Positions 63,286 through 64,000 of a stretch of DNA of 64,000 nt are shown here, one piece after another. The stretch is taken from contig NW_005179065.1 of the NCBI RefSeq assembly GCF_000350225.1, forward strand, positions 5,576 through 69,575, read 5' to 3'. The notes beneath the pieces are model-generated. The model ran no database searches. It saw only the letters and a program-made list of their open reading frames with translations, and was not told the origin of the DNA. Position 1 is the first letter of the stretch. Each line of letters starts with the position of its first letter. The DNA comes from Chondrus crispus (lineage: Eukaryota > Rhodophyta > Florideophyceae > Gigartinales > Gigartinaceae). The position numbers were made by a program, and so were the translations under genes.

Positions 63286-64000
63286 CTATGATGATATTCG
63301 TCGCCTCTTGCGAGGCATTTTTCCAGCCGAGGATTCCACTACTCCATGTTCTTTCCCGATACTTACGAACTGCCTTAGCACTTCGATCGTGCGTTTTCGC
63401 AAACGATACGACCAAATCTTCGCACTCATGCCGGCCTGGAGTCTTCTTTTGCCCTCCTCGTATGCTGTACTACGGAGCACCTCTCTCAATACTTCACGCA
63501 GACTGGGAAATGCACCCGTGTAATAATTGATGCGACTGTCCCGTACTGCGGCGTCCTTCTCACGAAGAATCGGCAAAAGCCCCTTGTCAAGGACCGGTAT
63601 CTTTCGAACTCTTCGATTGCAGAGCTGGTTCAATATGATGTTTAGACCTCTCTCTGACAAGTCGGTAGGACTTGCAGGATGAGACCGGTATACTTGAAGG
63701 TTCGTTGGATCTGCTCGGGCCCTCAAGTCCTGTCGTAGAAGCGTAGCACGTTTCTTCAGTCTTCGAACCAGTCCTGCCAGACGAAGGCGAGCTCGCTGCA
63801 GCGAATTCGGAAGCTGAGCGATCTTCAAGCGTCGTGGCAGGCGCCCGCCGACGACAACTTGCGATGGATGCATTTTCTGTGGTTCCTTTTGGATGCATCC
63901 TAGAGCGTATTCTGCAGCACGGTGATGGAGCTTGTTGAGTGCTTCAACGAGTTCCCAGCATCCATTACCTGGAGTGCCGGATGTAGGTACGAGATGCATG
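63286..64000 (-). CDS. Unidentified partial ORF running off the window edge
   Basis: At least 237 codons on the minus strand, stopping at 63286, with the start beyond the window. It is Arg/Leu-rich with helical segments (RARLRLAGLVRRLKKRATLLRQDLRARA) and a basic C-terminus (KMPRKRRRISS). It could be a host gene or a linker region of a non-LTR element. No domain recognised. Confidence 0.4.
   Translation of the reverse strand, partial: MHLVPTSGTPGNGCWELVEALNKLHHRAAEYALGCIQKEPQKMHPSQVVVGGRLPRRLKIAQLPNSLQRARLRLAGLVRRLKKRATLLRQDLRARADPTNLQVYRSHPASPTDLSERGLNIILNQLCNRRVRKIPVLDKGLLPILREKDAAVRDSRINYYTGAFPSLREVLREVLRSTAYEEGKRRLQAGMSAKIWSYRLRKRTIEVLRQFVSIGKEHGVVESSAGKMPRKRRRISS

Overview
The window is eukaryotic nuclear DNA. 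It carries LTR retrotransposons with chromodomain integrases, pogo/Tigger and Tc1 DNA transposons, intron-free host genes with secretory signal peptides, and a TATA box about 80 bp before a start codon. The Cys-rich domain on two secreted proteins, the compact host genes and the dominance of LTR elements suggest a red alga, possibly a florideophyte such as Chondrus. That species guess is inference, not something the sequence proves. Some stop-free frames in GC-rich stretches open with GTG or TTG, so each gene start here was reset to a plausible ATG.

Layout. (1) 1-9.1 kb is the gene-bearing part. It has two paralogous minus-strand genes for secreted histidine-brace (LPMO-like) proteins that share a C-terminal Cys-rich domain. 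The intergenic DNA between them holds perfect palindromes, an imperfect-inverted-repeat element and a telomere-like tract. (2) 9.1-23.5 kb is a nest of DNA transposons. One Tigger/pogo-like element (termini 9681 and 23510) is split by a 6.4 kb Copia element, by a 2.4 kb pogo-superfamily element with clear TIRs and TA duplications, and by a third decayed pogo-like element. (3) 24.3-63.0 kb is a nest of LTR elements inside a Tc1 transposase gene. Gypsy C (25633-62702, TSD GTAG) sits in Tc1. Gypsy A (28534-60161, TSD CCGGG) sits in the RNase H/integrase junction of C. Gypsy B (44869-59998, TSD CACGG) sits in the right LTR of A. Copia-2 (50459-57253, TSD CGTGT) sits in the protease remnant of B. 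Hand-counted LTR divergence falls from about 11% (C) to about 3% (A), about 1% (B) and none seen (Copia-2), which agrees with the nesting order. (4) 63.0-64.0 kb holds an unidentified partial ORF.

Most unusual content. Gypsy A carries about 8 kb of extra DNA between its integrase and its 3' LTR. This contains a same-strand FAD-dependent monooxygenase gene and an opposite-strand ORF of 630-743 codons with no family I recognise. Gypsy B is a deletion derivative without RT or integrase. It keeps the same LTR ends and the same 18-nt primer-binding site, and it has an array of about sixteen hairpins, mostly spaced 50-57 bp. Copia-2 looks intact and recent, with a primer site that matches the anticodon stem-loop of initiator tRNA-Met (half-tRNA priming).
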